NCBI GenBank assembly: GCA_026417175.1
Contig: JAOADT010000007.1
Coordinates: 1 to 64,000 of the forward strand
DNA length: 64,000 bases
From: Deltaproteobacteria bacterium
GTDB taxonomy: Bacteria > Desulfobacterota > Syntrophorhabdia > Syntrophorhabdales > JANXAF01
Direction of reading: 5' to 3'
Shown: positions 1 to 8,257 of the stretch, piece by piece
Layout: every line of letters starts with the position of its first letter
Position numbering within the stretch: the stretch's first letter is position 1
The notes under the pieces: generated by a model
Told to the model about the DNA's origin: nothing
Database searches by the model: none
The model's input: the letters and a program-made list of their open reading frames with translations, nothing else
Position numbers and translations under genes: made by a program

Positions 1-216
1 ACCCTGTAGGGGACAATAGGAGGTGCAAGATGGTAGAAAAGAAGACCTCAGATAAAAGGGATTGCGACTTTATGCTATGTGAAAAATATGCGACAAGAGA
101 AGCCACGTAGAAAAGAAGACCTCAGATAAAAGGGATTGCGACAGGAATAGGAACAATTAATTCTTGTTCAACGCCGCCAGGTAGAAAAGAAGACCTCAGA
201 TAAAAGGGATTGCGGC
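1..216 (+). CRISPR. Trailer end of a CRISPR array (3 repeats, 2 full spacers)
   Basis: A 36-base direct repeat occurs at 33-68, 107-142 and 181-216, separated by two unique 38-base spacers (69-106 and 143-180). Bases 1-32 are the end of a third spacer, so the array continues upstream of the window. The first two repeats are identical. The last differs by one base close to its 3' end (ATTGCGGC instead of ATTGCGAC), the usual sign of the trailer end. The repeat's 3' end ATTGCGAC resembles the 8-base crRNA 5' handles (ATTGAAAC type) of I-A/I-B/III repeats, so the array is probably transcribed on the plus strand from a leader outside the window. Cas6 and the cas1/cas2 genes lie 5-8 kb downstream. 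Confidence 0.97.
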
Positions 217-823
217 ATAGCCTTTACAAGTTAGATCAGAGGGACAGAAAGTGAATGAGTAAAGAACTGTAAGGGATAAATGAAAGCAAGTAATCGCATG
301 ATTGTGCGGTTATCGTAATGGGCTGGATAACCTTATGTACCGTACTCAAGTTATTTTTTGGAATGAAAGGATTTGACATAGCATGCTTTATTCTTCTTAT
401 CCATGTGTCCGGGGTTGAGATAATAGTAGTGACCATTCTTATGCTGATAAAACATTTACTTTCCAGCTTGTAGTGTGGCCATTTCGTCAATCTTTTCGAA
501 GTATTTAAAGATCTTAGTTTTTTAGCTGGTAGCCAGCCCAAATAAAAAGGTGACAGTAAAATTTAGAAATCAGCAGAACTCGTTGGGAAATACATGGGAC
601 AAAAATCAAAGAAATAAAGTAGGGATAGGATTTCCTTCGGACAGAGACAAAAGTAAGCGATTCTCGAAGTATGGCGAATAGTTTGGACAAAAGGTTTCAG
701 TTCTGACTCTCAGATACTTATCACATCAGAAAGGCAAGTCTTGTAAGATAGAGAGAGAAATGATATTTGTAAACTTGGTTTAGATTCTGAAAAAATGAAG
801 ATAATCACAAAGGGAGGGAACAA
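217..823. other. Intergenic region between CRISPR array and ring-nuclease-like gene
   Basis: About 600 bases without a convincing gene. The 101-residue minus-strand ORF here has no recognisable family, no clear ribosome binding site and skewed composition, so I do not call it. The final stretch carries a good Shine-Dalgarno sequence (AAGGGAGGG) for the gene starting at 824. I see no further CRISPR repeats, which fits the array ending at 216. Confidence 0.6.
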
Positions 824-1645
824 ATGAGCAAAGAATTCCACATTATAAGTAGCGGAGTGTCTCTTATCCTTAATGCCCAGAATAAAGGACTATTCTCAAA
901 TCTAAAAATCTCAGATGATTGTACATGGCAGAAAGTCTTAGAAGATCCAAAATCTGTGACGGAACTTACTGAATTTTTAAAATCTAATCCTATGAAAGAG
1001 TGTGCTGAACTTAACACTTTCCTACGGGCTGTAAAAGATAAAGACTTATCAAATATCGAAGTTTATTTATTTGGAACCAAAACGGCAGTGAATGAGTTGT
1101 GTAGGAGAGCTATTGAAAACGTTCTCAAACACTTGGGGTATAGAACTTACACTCCTTATGAAGTGAGTGGCTATTTTTGGGAAGCTAATTTTGATCCGTC
1201 GTATGCTACGGACGAATTTACAAATGGTATTTCCGAACTTTTGGATAGACTCATACACATAGCCAAAAGGAAAAAAGATGAAGGCTACACAGTGTATTTC
1301 AATGCAACAGGCGGTTTTAAAGCACATGTGATTGTGACCGCGCTTGCTGGCTTTCTCACGAATGGAAAGATTTACTACATGAACGAGGAATTCCAGGATA
1401 TTGTTTTTCTACCGCCCCTATTTTACCTTCCCAGGGGCAAGGAGATTGAGCTTTTACGCCAACTTTCCGACAAGAAACCACTTAGCGGGAAGGAATTCGA
1501 AGGCATAAGAGCCGCCTACGGAAGCGAACTCGAACGATTAGAGGTTTATGGCATTATCCAACTCGAGCATGATGATTTTGGACGTCCATTTCGAGTAAAA
1601 ATCACGAACAAAGGTGGATTGTTGGTGAAAGAGATTTTTTCATAG
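824..1645 (+). CDS. CARF-domain CRISPR protein, Crn1/APE2256 (Sso2081-like) ring nuclease family
   Basis: This 273-residue protein resembles the Cas_APE2256 family (PF09651), whose studied members (Sso2081, Sso1393) are Crn1 ring nucleases that linearise the cyclic tetra-adenylate second messenger of type III CRISPR systems. Two family hallmarks are visible. An N-terminal beta-strand/turn ISSGVSLILN (residues about 8-17) supplies a serine at the position used in catalysis. The motif NATGGFKAH (about 160-168) carries the lysine of the N-x-TGG-(F/Y)-K ligand-binding strand. Residues about 205-273 look like a winged helix, as in Sso1393. The ATG is preceded by AAGGGAGGG. It lies just past the array trailer, and no Cas10 or HEPN nuclease is visible in the window. 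Alternative: a CARF transcription regulator rather than an enzyme. The family call is firm and the enzymatic role is inferred. Confidence 0.82.
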   Translation: MSKEFHIISSGVSLILNAQNKGLFSNLKISDDCTWQKVLEDPKSVTELTEFLKSNPMKECAELNTFLRAVKDKDLSNIEVYLFGTKTAVNELCRRAIENVLKHLGYRTYTPYEVSGYFWEANFDPSYATDEFTNGISELLDRLIHIAKRKKDEGYTVYFNATGGFKAHVIVTALAGFLTNGKIYYMNEEFQDIVFLPPLFYLPRGKEIELLRQLSDKKPLSGKEFEGIRAAYGSELERLEVYGIIQLEHDDFGRPFRVKITNKGGLLVKEIFS

Positions 1646-1729
1646 GTCTTCATTTTTTATTAAACTCCTTTAGTGAGATAGAAAAATTATGAAATGCATG
1701 CAATACATTATTAAACCAAGGGGGTAAAA

Positions 1730-2629
1730 ATGCTATACGTTCTCTTCGTTGGACTTATTTTAGTTTTTCTTTTATCCTCTCTTAGGATTGTCCAGGAATA
1801 TGAAAGAATAGTCATATTTAGGCTTGGAAGGGTTTTAGAGACTGCGAAAGGTCCAGGTATAATACTTCTTATACCCATAATCGATCGTCCGGTAAGAGTT
1901 GACTTGAGAGAGTATGTGATTGAGATTCCACAACAGACGTGTATAACAAAAGATAACGCTCCAATCTCTATTGATTTTTTGATTTATCTGCGAGTGATAA
2001 ATCCAGTAGACTCCATAGTTAGAGTTCAGAACTTTCAATACGCGACTCGTGGGCTTGCAACAACCACACTTCGTGCAGTTATTGGCGATATCTCTCTTGA
2101 TGATGTACTTTCGAAAAGGGAAGACATAAACAGACAGCTTCAGTTGAAGCTCGACGAAGTGACATCTCGTTGGGGAGTGAAGGTAACAACTGTTGAGATT
2201 CGAGAGATAACGCCCCCAAAAGAAGTCCAAGACGCAATGACAAAGCAGATGGCAGCTGAAAGAACAAGAAGGGCAATGGTAACAGAAGCAGAGGGTGTAA
2301 AACAATCGCAGGTCCTGAAGGCAGAAGGTGAAAAACAGGCAAAAATTCTCGAAGCTGAGGGAATAAAGCAAGCCCAAATTCTTAAAGCAGAGGGTGAAAA
2401 AAGAGCGAAGATACTTGAAGCGGAAGGATACTCTGAAGCACTCATGAAAATCTGGGAGGCGGCCAGATTAATTGATGAAAATACACTTAAAATTCAGTAT
2501 CTAGAAGCACTTAAGAACATCGGAAGTTCTCCATCTTCAAAGATTGTTTTTCCACTTGACATCCTCGACACAGTATCCCGCATTTTGAAAAAAAATGTGA
2601 AGAGTGGCGAGGAGGTTTCTCATGGCTAA
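1730..2629 (+). CDS. Slipin/stomatin-like SPFH domain membrane protein
   Basis: A 299-residue prokaryotic stomatin. It has one N-terminal membrane segment (about residues 2-20), then an SPFH/band-7 domain beginning EYERIVIFRLGR and covering about residues 24-190. A charged helical tail follows, with tandem 11-residue repeats built on the pattern K-Q-A-x-I-L-x-A-E-G. This architecture is typical of slipins, which assemble into membrane scaffolds. They are often encoded with NfeD, but no NfeD is present here. A GGGGG-containing ribosome binding site precedes the ATG. The gene overlaps the next one by 8 bases, suggesting co-expression with the DUF2130 protein. Its role at this locus is unknown. 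Confidence 0.93.
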   Translation: MLYVLFVGLILVFLLSSLRIVQEYERIVIFRLGRVLETAKGPGIILLIPIIDRPVRVDLREYVIEIPQQTCITKDNAPISIDFLIYLRVINPVDSIVRVQNFQYATRGLATTTLRAVIGDISLDDVLSKREDINRQLQLKLDEVTSRWGVKVTTVEIREITPPKEVQDAMTKQMAAERTRRAMVTEAEGVKQSQVLKAEGEKQAKILEAEGIKQAQILKAEGEKRAKILEAEGYSEALMKIWEAARLIDENTLKIQYLEALKNIGSSPSSKIVFPLDILDTVSRILKKNVKSGEEVSHG

Positions 2630-3896
2630 AGAAAGCGTGATCATTACGTGCCCTTACTGCAAGGCCGAAATAAGGCTGGATGAAGCGTTAACGGACCATC
2701 TTCGGAAAGAGTTCGAAAACGAGATGGCAGAAAGAGTCGAAAAAGTAAGGGGTGAGCTTTTGGAAAGGGAAGAGAAGATCAAAAAGCTTGAAAAAGCCTT
2801 GGAGGAAGAAAGAATAGCAAAATATGAAGAAATTGAAAAAGTAAAAAAATCCTTCAAAGAAGACTTTTATAAAAGACTAAAGGAAGAAAGAGAAAAAGTT
2901 GAATCAGAAGTGAAAAAAAAGATGGAAGAGAACTTCGCTATTGAACTTAAAGCGTTAAAAGAAGAACTTTCTGAGAAAACTAGAAAAATAAAAGAATTTA
3001 TGGAGATGGAGATAGCTTTGAGACAAGAAAAGGTTAGGCTTGAAGAGGAAAAAGAGCAGATAAAGTTGGAAGTCACCAGAAGGCTCGATGAAGAGAGAGC
3101 GAAGATTAAGGACGAACTTTCAAAAAAACTTGAAGAAGAATTTAAGCTAAATGTGGCAGAAAAAGAGAGGCAGATTGAAACACTGCGAAAAGAAATAGAG
3201 GAATTGCGCAAAAAGGCGGAAAGGACAGGACCAGATTCGGGTGAAACTTTAGAATGGGTATTGGAAGAAATCTTAAAGGAAAACTTCAAAGAAGATATAA
3301 TAGAGCCCGTGCCTCGCGGTATAAGGGGAGCCGACGTAATCCAGAAAGTTCGTAACATTAGGGGAGAAGTTGTCGGCACAATTCTATGGGAAGCAAAGAA
3401 GGTTACTAGATGGAATGAAGAATACGTAGACAAACTCAAAGAAGATCAAAGGGAAATAAAAGCTGAAATCGCAGCTATCGTATCTACTACTTTGCCCAAA
3501 GGGATAAACGGTATAGGATGCATAAAAGGTGTGTGGATCGCTGATTACAGGCTTACGGTTGGTTTAGCTTCAGCTTTACGGTTTGGATTGCTCGAAGTTT
3601 TCAACGCTAAAATAGCCTTGGAAGGCAAGAAAGAAAAGCTAGAGATGCTGTATGAGTATCTTTCTGGTCCAGAGTTTAAACAGCAAATAGAGGGTATTAT
3701 GGAAGCTTTTGTGGCTTTGAGGAATGATTTAGAAGCGGAAAAAAGAGCTATGGAAAAAATATGGGCAAAGCGGGAAAAACAGATTGACAAGGTCATCAAA
3801 AATACAACGCGCATGTACGGCAGCTTGCAGGGGATAATAGGTAGTTCAATGCCTGAACTTAAAAGTTTTGACCTGAAGGCCCTTCCTGAGGACTGA
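2622..3896 (+). CDS. DUF2130 family coiled-coil protein with nuclease-like C-terminal domain
   Basis: A 424-residue protein. It starts with a small CxxC element (ITCPYCKAEIRLDEAL), continues through a long charged coiled coil (about residues 20-205), and ends in a globular DUF2130 domain (about 210-370). The domain contains ADVIQKVRN followed by GTILWEAKK, a D...ExK arrangement like a PD-(D/E)xK nuclease core, and then a conserved W..Y..KLKEDQ segment. I moved the start from the GTG at 2604 to the ATG at 2622, which sits behind GAGGAGG and overlaps the slipin stop. DUF2130 proteins are common but of unproven function; nuclease activity is inference from the motif. The acidic and lysine-rich composition explains the many Ser/Phe-rich antisense ORFs. 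Confidence 0.88.
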   Translation: MAKESVIITCPYCKAEIRLDEALTDHLRKEFENEMAERVEKVRGELLEREEKIKKLEKALEEERIAKYEEIEKVKKSFKEDFYKRLKEEREKVESEVKKKMEENFAIELKALKEELSEKTRKIKEFMEMEIALRQEKVRLEEEKEQIKLEVTRRLDEERAKIKDELSKKLEEEFKLNVAEKERQIETLRKEIEELRKKAERTGPDSGETLEWVLEEILKENFKEDIIEPVPRGIRGADVIQKVRNIRGEVVGTILWEAKKVTRWNEEYVDKLKEDQREIKAEIAAIVSTTLPKGINGIGCIKGVWIADYRLTVGLASALRFGLLEVFNAKIALEGKKEKLEMLYEYLSGPEFKQQIEGIMEAFVALRNDLEAEKRAMEKIWAKREKQIDKVIKNTTRMYGSLQGIIGSSMPELKSFDLKALPED

Positions 3897-3913
3897 ATAT
3901 TTACTTTTGCCCC

Positions 3914-4655
3914 TTGCCATCATATAATAAAATCATTCCATTCAGCGTTAAATTGTACCAAGAAGTAGACAAACTCTCGCCAGATCTCAAATCTGTAATG
4001 ATTGAGTTCATGGCAGAAATTGAAAGAAATAGGGAGGAGTCTGTAAAAAGAACAGACTTACAAGACATAAAGGAGATTGTGGCAGATTTGTCTATTAATG
4101 TGAAAGAGCTGGCATATCTCCAGAAATCCACTGAGACAACAATAGAAGAGCTTGCGAAAGCCCAAAGGAGGACTGAGAAAAGACTGGAAAACCTCTCAGG
4201 AGCACAAAAGAGAACAGAACTTGCGCTCAAAAAACTCACAGAAGATCACTCAGAGACAAAAAAACAACTCGGAGGTATTTCTTCAACGGATGGTTACCAT
4301 CTAGAAGACAGAGCTCAAAAATGACTACCCTCATTGCTTAAAACCAGATACGGCGTAGAATTAAAAAGTAAGCTTATTAGAAAATCTACTTGACAAGAAG
4401 GGCGAATACACAGAGGTCAACGTATTTGGGGAAGGGAGAAAAAATGGGAACGAGATTGTAATACTTGAAGAAAGTAAAGCCCGGTTATCCAGAACTGACG
4501 TGGATGAGTTCCTGAAAAAGAAGTTGAACCGTCTTTCATTTAACATCGAAGTATTTCCGATTATGGTAACCTACATGATTTCGCATCCCGATGTAGAAAA
4601 TTACGCTAAAAAGAAGGGTATAACCGTTTTTTATTCTTATGATTTTGAAATTTAA
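3914..4655 (+). pseudogene. Broken coiled-coil plus PD-(D/E)xK nuclease-like gene (DUF3782-like)
   Basis: The 136-residue ORF (TTG start, 3914-4324) encodes an N-terminal coiled coil with repeated RRTEKRLENL-type heptads and stops after GYHLEDRAQK. The same frame continues past that TGA with sensible protein (LPSLLKTRYGVELKSKLI) until another stop near 4390. The coding sense then resumes in a different frame (4388-4655) with EYTEVNVFGEG, a nuclease-like ESKARLSRTDVDEF and a C-terminal MVTYMISHPDVENYAKKKG...FYSYDF. Together these parts match the layout of the coiled-coil/endonuclease-like family often annotated DUF3782 or, misleadingly, 'chordopoxvirus fusion protein'. One nonsense codon and one frameshift mean the gene is probably dead, unless the assembly is wrong here. 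Confidence 0.78.
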
Positions 4656-4657
4656 AA

Positions 4658-5074
4658 TCACTCCCCAATAATTTTTATCAACACTCTTTTCGGTCTTTTG
4701 CCGTCAAACTCTCCGTAAAATATCTGTTCCCACGGTCCGAAGTCAAGTTTACCATTTGTAATTGCTACCACTACTTCCCTTCCCATTATTTGTCTTTTTA
4801 AATGCGCATGAGCATTATCCTCTCCAGTGAGATTGTGTTTATACCGATGAGGAGAAAACGGCGCAATTTCTTCAAGCCATTTTTCAAAATCATAGTGAAG
4901 CCCTTTTTCATCATCATTTATGAAGACACTTGCTGTAATGTGCATGGCGTTAACAAGGCACAGACCTTCTTTTATCCCGCTTTCTTTCACGGCCTCTTCA
5001 ACATGGGGAGTGATGTTTAAAAAGGCCACTTTAGTTGGCGTGTTAAAGACAAGCTCTTTTCTGTAAGATTTCAT
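4658..5074 (-). CDS. YjbQ/UPF0047 family protein
   Basis: A 138-residue protein of the YjbQ family (UPF0047), small beta-rich trimers reported to have weak thiamine-phosphate synthase activity; the true role is unclear. Visible hallmarks are the central [18 protein letters not shown] segment, the [15 protein letters not shown] stretch with conserved histidines, and the C-terminal [18 protein letters not shown]. Length and ends match full-length members. It runs convergently toward the broken nuclease gene and diverges from cas6 across about 120 bases, so it is not part of the cas operon. An AGAGG precedes the ATG. Confidence 0.93.
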   Translation of the reverse strand: MKSYRKELVFNTPTKVAFLNITPHVEEAVKESGIKEGLCLVNAMHITASVFINDDEKGLHYDFEKWLEEIAPFSPHRYKHNLTGEDNAHAHLKRQIMGREVVVAITNGKLDFGPWEQIFYGEFDGKRPKRVLIKIIGE

Positions 5075-5195
5075 TTCTGAACCTCTTTCTTAGTGTGTTT
5101 TTAAAATTTATACGCTTTTTTTGCGTTTTTTTGCAATTTATGAACTTGGGCTCAGTGTTAAATAATGTTATGTGCGGAATAAAAACTCTGTTATA

Positions 5196-6149
5196 ATGGA
5201 AAAGATGAACATAAAATACGCAAAACTCGGTTTCTATATCAAGGCGGAAACAGAGCTTATCCTTCCACAGTATAAAGGCTCCACTTTAAGGGGGGGATTC
5301 GGCCAGGTTCTAAAAGACGTGGTATGCGCCATAAAAAAAGATTGCTCTGACTGCATCCTCAAATCAAGATGCGTATATAGCTATGTTTTTGAAACAGAAC
5401 CTTTAGGCTCAGCGGAGATCCTAAATATGTCCAAGTACGAAAGGATCCCTCATCCATTTATTTTGGAACCGCCTGAGGAAGAAAGGACTGTCTACCCAGA
5501 AGGAAGTAATTTGTCTTTCAACTTGATATTAATCGGGAACGCCGTCCAGTACTTTCCGTATTTCGTTTTTGCCTTTCTTGAGCTCGGAAGAAGGGGGATA
5601 GGGAGGAAAAAGGGCAAATACTCTATATTTCAAATCATGGATCTAAAAGACAGTAGAGTTGTTTTTACTGATGAACGGCAGACCCTAAGTGAGATTGAGC
5701 CCTCAGTGATTGAGATTCCAGATATCCCAATTAACGATAAGGAAATTAGAAGAGTGACTTTGAGCCTTAAAACACCGCTCAGACTAAAATTCAGCAGAGA
5801 TCTGGTAGTTAACTTAAAATTTCACATGCTTTTAAGAAACCTTCTACGAAGACTAACCCTGATATATTACTTTCACTGCGAACGGCAAAAACCTAAATGG
5901 GATACGAAAGCATTAATCCGTAAAGCAGAAAATGTGGTAACAATTACTTCTGATACTTCATGGTTTGACTGGGAGAGATATTCGTCCAGACAGAGCCTAA
6001 AATTGAAGATGGGCGGACTGATTGGAAACATCACCTTTGAAGGAGAGTTGAACTCATTTTTGCCGATCCTAAAGGCAGGCGAGATACTCCATGCAGGAAA
6101 AGGCACAAGTTTCGGCCTTGGAAGGTATGAGATAGTCGAAATCTCATAG
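5196..6149 (+). CDS. cas6: Cas6 pre-crRNA endoribonuclease (RAMP)
   Basis: A 317-residue RAMP protein of the PF10040 Cas6 type, which cuts the repeat RNA to make crRNAs. The N-terminal part has the STLRGGFGQVLKDVVC element. Four cysteines follow with the spacing C-x5-C-x2-C-x5-C (CAIKKDCSDCILKSRC appears within the stretch), typical of this Cas6 group and possibly metal-binding. The C-terminal glycine-rich loop GKGTSFGLGRYEI is the RAMP signature. I prefer the ATG at 5196 to the GTG at 5172 because family members begin at about this point, although no clear ribosome binding site is seen. It opens a five-gene cas operon. The 8-base handle of the repeats at 33-216 fits Cas6 processing. Confidence 0.92.
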   Translation: MEKMNIKYAKLGFYIKAETELILPQYKGSTLRGGFGQVLKDVVCAIKKDCSDCILKSRCVYSYVFETEPLGSAEILNMSKYERIPHPFILEPPEEERTVYPEGSNLSFNLILIGNAVQYFPYFVFAFLELGRRGIGRKKGKYSIFQIMDLKDSRVVFTDERQTLSEIEPSVIEIPDIPINDKEIRRVTLSLKTPLRLKFSRDLVVNLKFHMLLRNLLRRLTLIYYFHCERQKPKWDTKALIRKAENVVTITSDTSWFDWERYSSRQSLKLKMGGLIGNITFEGELNSFLPILKAGEILHAGKGTSFGLGRYEIVEIS

Positions 6150-6209
6150 AAACATTTCAGAAAACATTCTTTCCGTGCGTTCTTAAAGCCCATAAAGTAA
6201 AATACAAAT

Positions 6210-6491
6210 ATGGGAAGAAAACTTTATGTTATTGCCTACGATGTAAGAGATGAGCAGAGACTTAATAAGGTTAGAGAATACTTAAAAAATTACTCAACTG
6301 GTGGGCAAAAGTCAGTGTACGAATGTTTTCTAACAGACGGAGAATTGCAGGAAGTTTTGAAAGAGCTAGCTCGACTTATAAGAGAGGATGAAGACAGGGT
6401 TCACGTATTCAGACTTGAAGGTCGTAGCAAGGTGCACACACTCGGAATAGCGCATCCCCCTAAAGATCCATCATACTTTTTCATAGGCTAA
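6210..6491 (+). CDS. cas2: Cas2 (first copy)
   Basis: A 93-residue Cas2. It opens with the ferredoxin-fold strand KLYVIAYDVRDEQRL, which carries the conserved Asp, and continues with QKSVYECFL and the strand DRVHVFRLEGRS. Cas2 dimers form the central scaffold of the Cas1-Cas2 spacer-integration complex. It begins 60 bases after cas6, and the cas1 start codon lies 4 bases after its stop, so the two are probably translated together. It differs clearly from the second Cas2 at 8254 in its middle and C-terminal parts. Confidence 0.95.
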   Translation: MGRKLYVIAYDVRDEQRLNKVREYLKNYSTGGQKSVYECFLTDGELQEVLKELARLIREDEDRVHVFRLEGRSKVHTLGIAHPPKDPSYFFIG

Positions 6492-6495
6492 AACC

Positions 6496-7452
6496 TTGGG
6501 TACTTTGTACATAGACAAAAAAGGTGTTCTCGTGAAACTTGACGGAGGGGCTCTTGCCTTTTATGATAAAGGTGAGAAAACTGGAATTGTCCCTATTTCG
6601 CCTCTAAAATCTGTGGTTATTTCTTCTAACGTCATAATTGAAAGCTCAGTCCTTAAAGCCCTTGCAGATCATAACATAATGGTTGTCTTTCTGTCCGGAA
6701 AAAGAATGAGGTTCTCGGGCATCTTAAGGGGGAGAATTCATAAAAACGGTCTTCTTCGATTGAAACAGTATGAAAAGTCTCTTTCGTCATTTGCAATGGA
6801 AGTTGCGAGGGACATAGTTAGAAGGAAACTATTGGCACAGAAAGAATTTCTCGAGTCTTTAAAAACTGAGAGGCCAGACAAGATTCTCTTTTTAGACTCT
6901 TCTCTTAACACTTTGTCAAAAAATCTCGAGACAATTTCATCAGCTGAATCTTTTGAGAACATAAGGGGATTGGAAGGTAGTTCCTCTTCCGCTTACTTTT
7001 CCGCTTATACCCAGCTTTTCCCGCCATCACTGGATTTTAAAAAGAGAGTTAAAAGGCCTCCAGGTGATCCGGTAAACGCGATGCTATCCTTTCTTTATAT
7101 GCGAATCCATTATGAGATTTTGAGAGAAGTGGAAATGATAGGGTTTGATCCGACAATAGGGTTTTATCATCAGTTCGATTACGGAAGAGATTCTCTGGCG
7201 TGCGATATAGTTGAACTTTTTAGAACTGAGGTAGATAGGTTCGTGTACAAGATATTCAAAGAAAAGCATCTTTCCCTTAGGGACTTCGCAAAAGACGACG
7301 AGAGGCCAGGTGTCTACCTAAAAAAGCATGGTAGAAAAAAATTATTTCCACTTTACGAAGACTGGGTAGGGAATCTTCGTCCCCTTTTTAGAGAAGAGGT
7401 TAGAGTCCTCGCAAGGAAGGTAATGGATGGAGCGGACTTTGTATCTGAATGA
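6496..7452 (+). CDS. cas1: Cas1 integrase (catalytic residues intact)
   Basis: A 318-residue Cas1, the integrase that inserts new spacers at the array leader. The N-terminal beta domain (residues 1-75) runs from LYIDKKGVLVKL to NIMVVFLSGKRM. The helical domain carries the three expected metal ligands: Glu in RGLEGSSSSAYF, His in IGFYHQFDYGRDSLACD, and Glu in DIVELFRTEVD. The start is a TTG four bases after the cas2 stop; no upstream ATG fits. The final 26 bases overlap the second, Cas1-like gene in another frame, so the two are almost certainly co-translated. Confidence 0.95.
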   Translation: MGTLYIDKKGVLVKLDGGALAFYDKGEKTGIVPISPLKSVVISSNVIIESSVLKALADHNIMVVFLSGKRMRFSGILRGRIHKNGLLRLKQYEKSLSSFAMEVARDIVRRKLLAQKEFLESLKTERPDKILFLDSSLNTLSKNLETISSAESFENIRGLEGSSSSAYFSAYTQLFPPSLDFKKRVKRPPGDPVNAMLSFLYMRIHYEILREVEMIGFDPTIGFYHQFDYGRDSLACDIVELFRTEVDRFVYKIFKEKHLSLRDFAKDDERPGVYLKKHGRKKLFPLYEDWVGNLRPLFREEVRVLARKVMDGADFVSE

Positions 7453-8257
7453 TAGCGGATCTTCCATTTCAGTCATGAGAGATGGACCATCATTATGGAT
7501 TGAAGAAAAAGGCGGTGCTGGAAGAAGAATACCTGTAAGATTTATAGATCTTGTCATATTAGTACAGAATGTGAAAATAGATGCCCAATCCTTAGCAGTT
7601 TTATCGGAAAATCAAGTTCCTGTCATTATCATGGATAGAAGTGGACAACGAAAAGCCTACGTTTTACCTTATGAGGAAAAGATTCCATTTCGCTACAGGG
7701 ATCAAAAGTTTATTTTGAGAAATGAAAGAAGCGAAGAAAGATATAGAAAATGGGCTGAGACAAAAAGAATGATCATAGGGATTAGCGCCCTAAAAAGGAT
7801 AGGGAAAGATAAACTTACACGATGTGAAGAGATAGGAGAAGGAAACTATTCGATTATCATGAAAGAACTGATTAGCTCCATGGGGATTGAAGAGGAAAAG
7901 TATATGATTGTAAAAAACACAGTGTGTTCTTTGTTCCATGGCATAATAGCAAAGAAATTACTTAGAGCAGGTTTCGACATACATCTCGGAGTGATCAACA
8001 GAAGAAAAAACTTTGGTCTTATTCTTGACGTTTCATATATTATGGACGGAGAGATAGATCTCCAGACGCTTCAGTTTTTTAAAACAGATGCGAAAAGGGA
8101 AATCGCATTTCATCATGTCTTTGGAAGGTGCGAATTGAAGCCCAATGTTATGAGATTTATAGCACACAGATTCGAAAACCGAAAAAAGACAATTGGACAG
8201 ATGGTAGACAACATAATAGATGAACTTTGTACGCTTATGAGGGAGATTAAAATGTGA
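7427..8257 (+). CDS. Divergent Cas1 paralogue with apparently lost active site
   Basis: This 276-residue protein follows the Cas1 plan. Its N-terminal beta domain runs TLYLNDSGSSISVMRD to IDAQSLAVLSENQVPVIIMD, like Cas1 strands, and the helical domain ends in the AGFD-x-x-LG segment that in Cas1 precedes the catalytic His. Here the G-F-x-H-x motif reads GVINRRKNFGLILDV, with Asn where His is expected. The D-L-x-E-x-F-R motif reads DVSYIMDGEID, lacking the Glu and Arg at the expected positions. A possible first Glu remains in GEGNYSIIMKEL. It therefore looks unable to bind metals as canonical Cas1 does. The ATG lies inside the cas1 3' end (26-base overlap), and its stop overlaps the next cas2. 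A structural partner of the active Cas1 is inference. Confidence 0.8.
   Translation: MERTLYLNDSGSSISVMRDGPSLWIEEKGGAGRRIPVRFIDLVILVQNVKIDAQSLAVLSENQVPVIIMDRSGQRKAYVLPYEEKIPFRYRDQKFILRNERSEERYRKWAETKRMIIGISALKRIGKDKLTRCEEIGEGNYSIIMKELISSMGIEEEKYMIVKNTVCSLFHGIIAKKLLRAGFDIHLGVINRRKNFGLILDVSYIMDGEIDLQTLQFFKTDAKREIAFHHVFGRCELKPNVMRFIAHRFENRKKTIGQMVDNIIDELCTLMREIKM

Noticed and set aside
236-541. 101-residue minus-strand ORF beside the CRISPR array
   Set aside because: No family signal, no ribosome binding site, and composition unlike the real genes; kept as intergenic.
2867-3439. 190-residue minus-strand ORF rich in Ser and Phe
   Set aside because: It is the antisense of a Glu/Lys-rich coiled coil; such Ser/Phe-rich shadows arise automatically.
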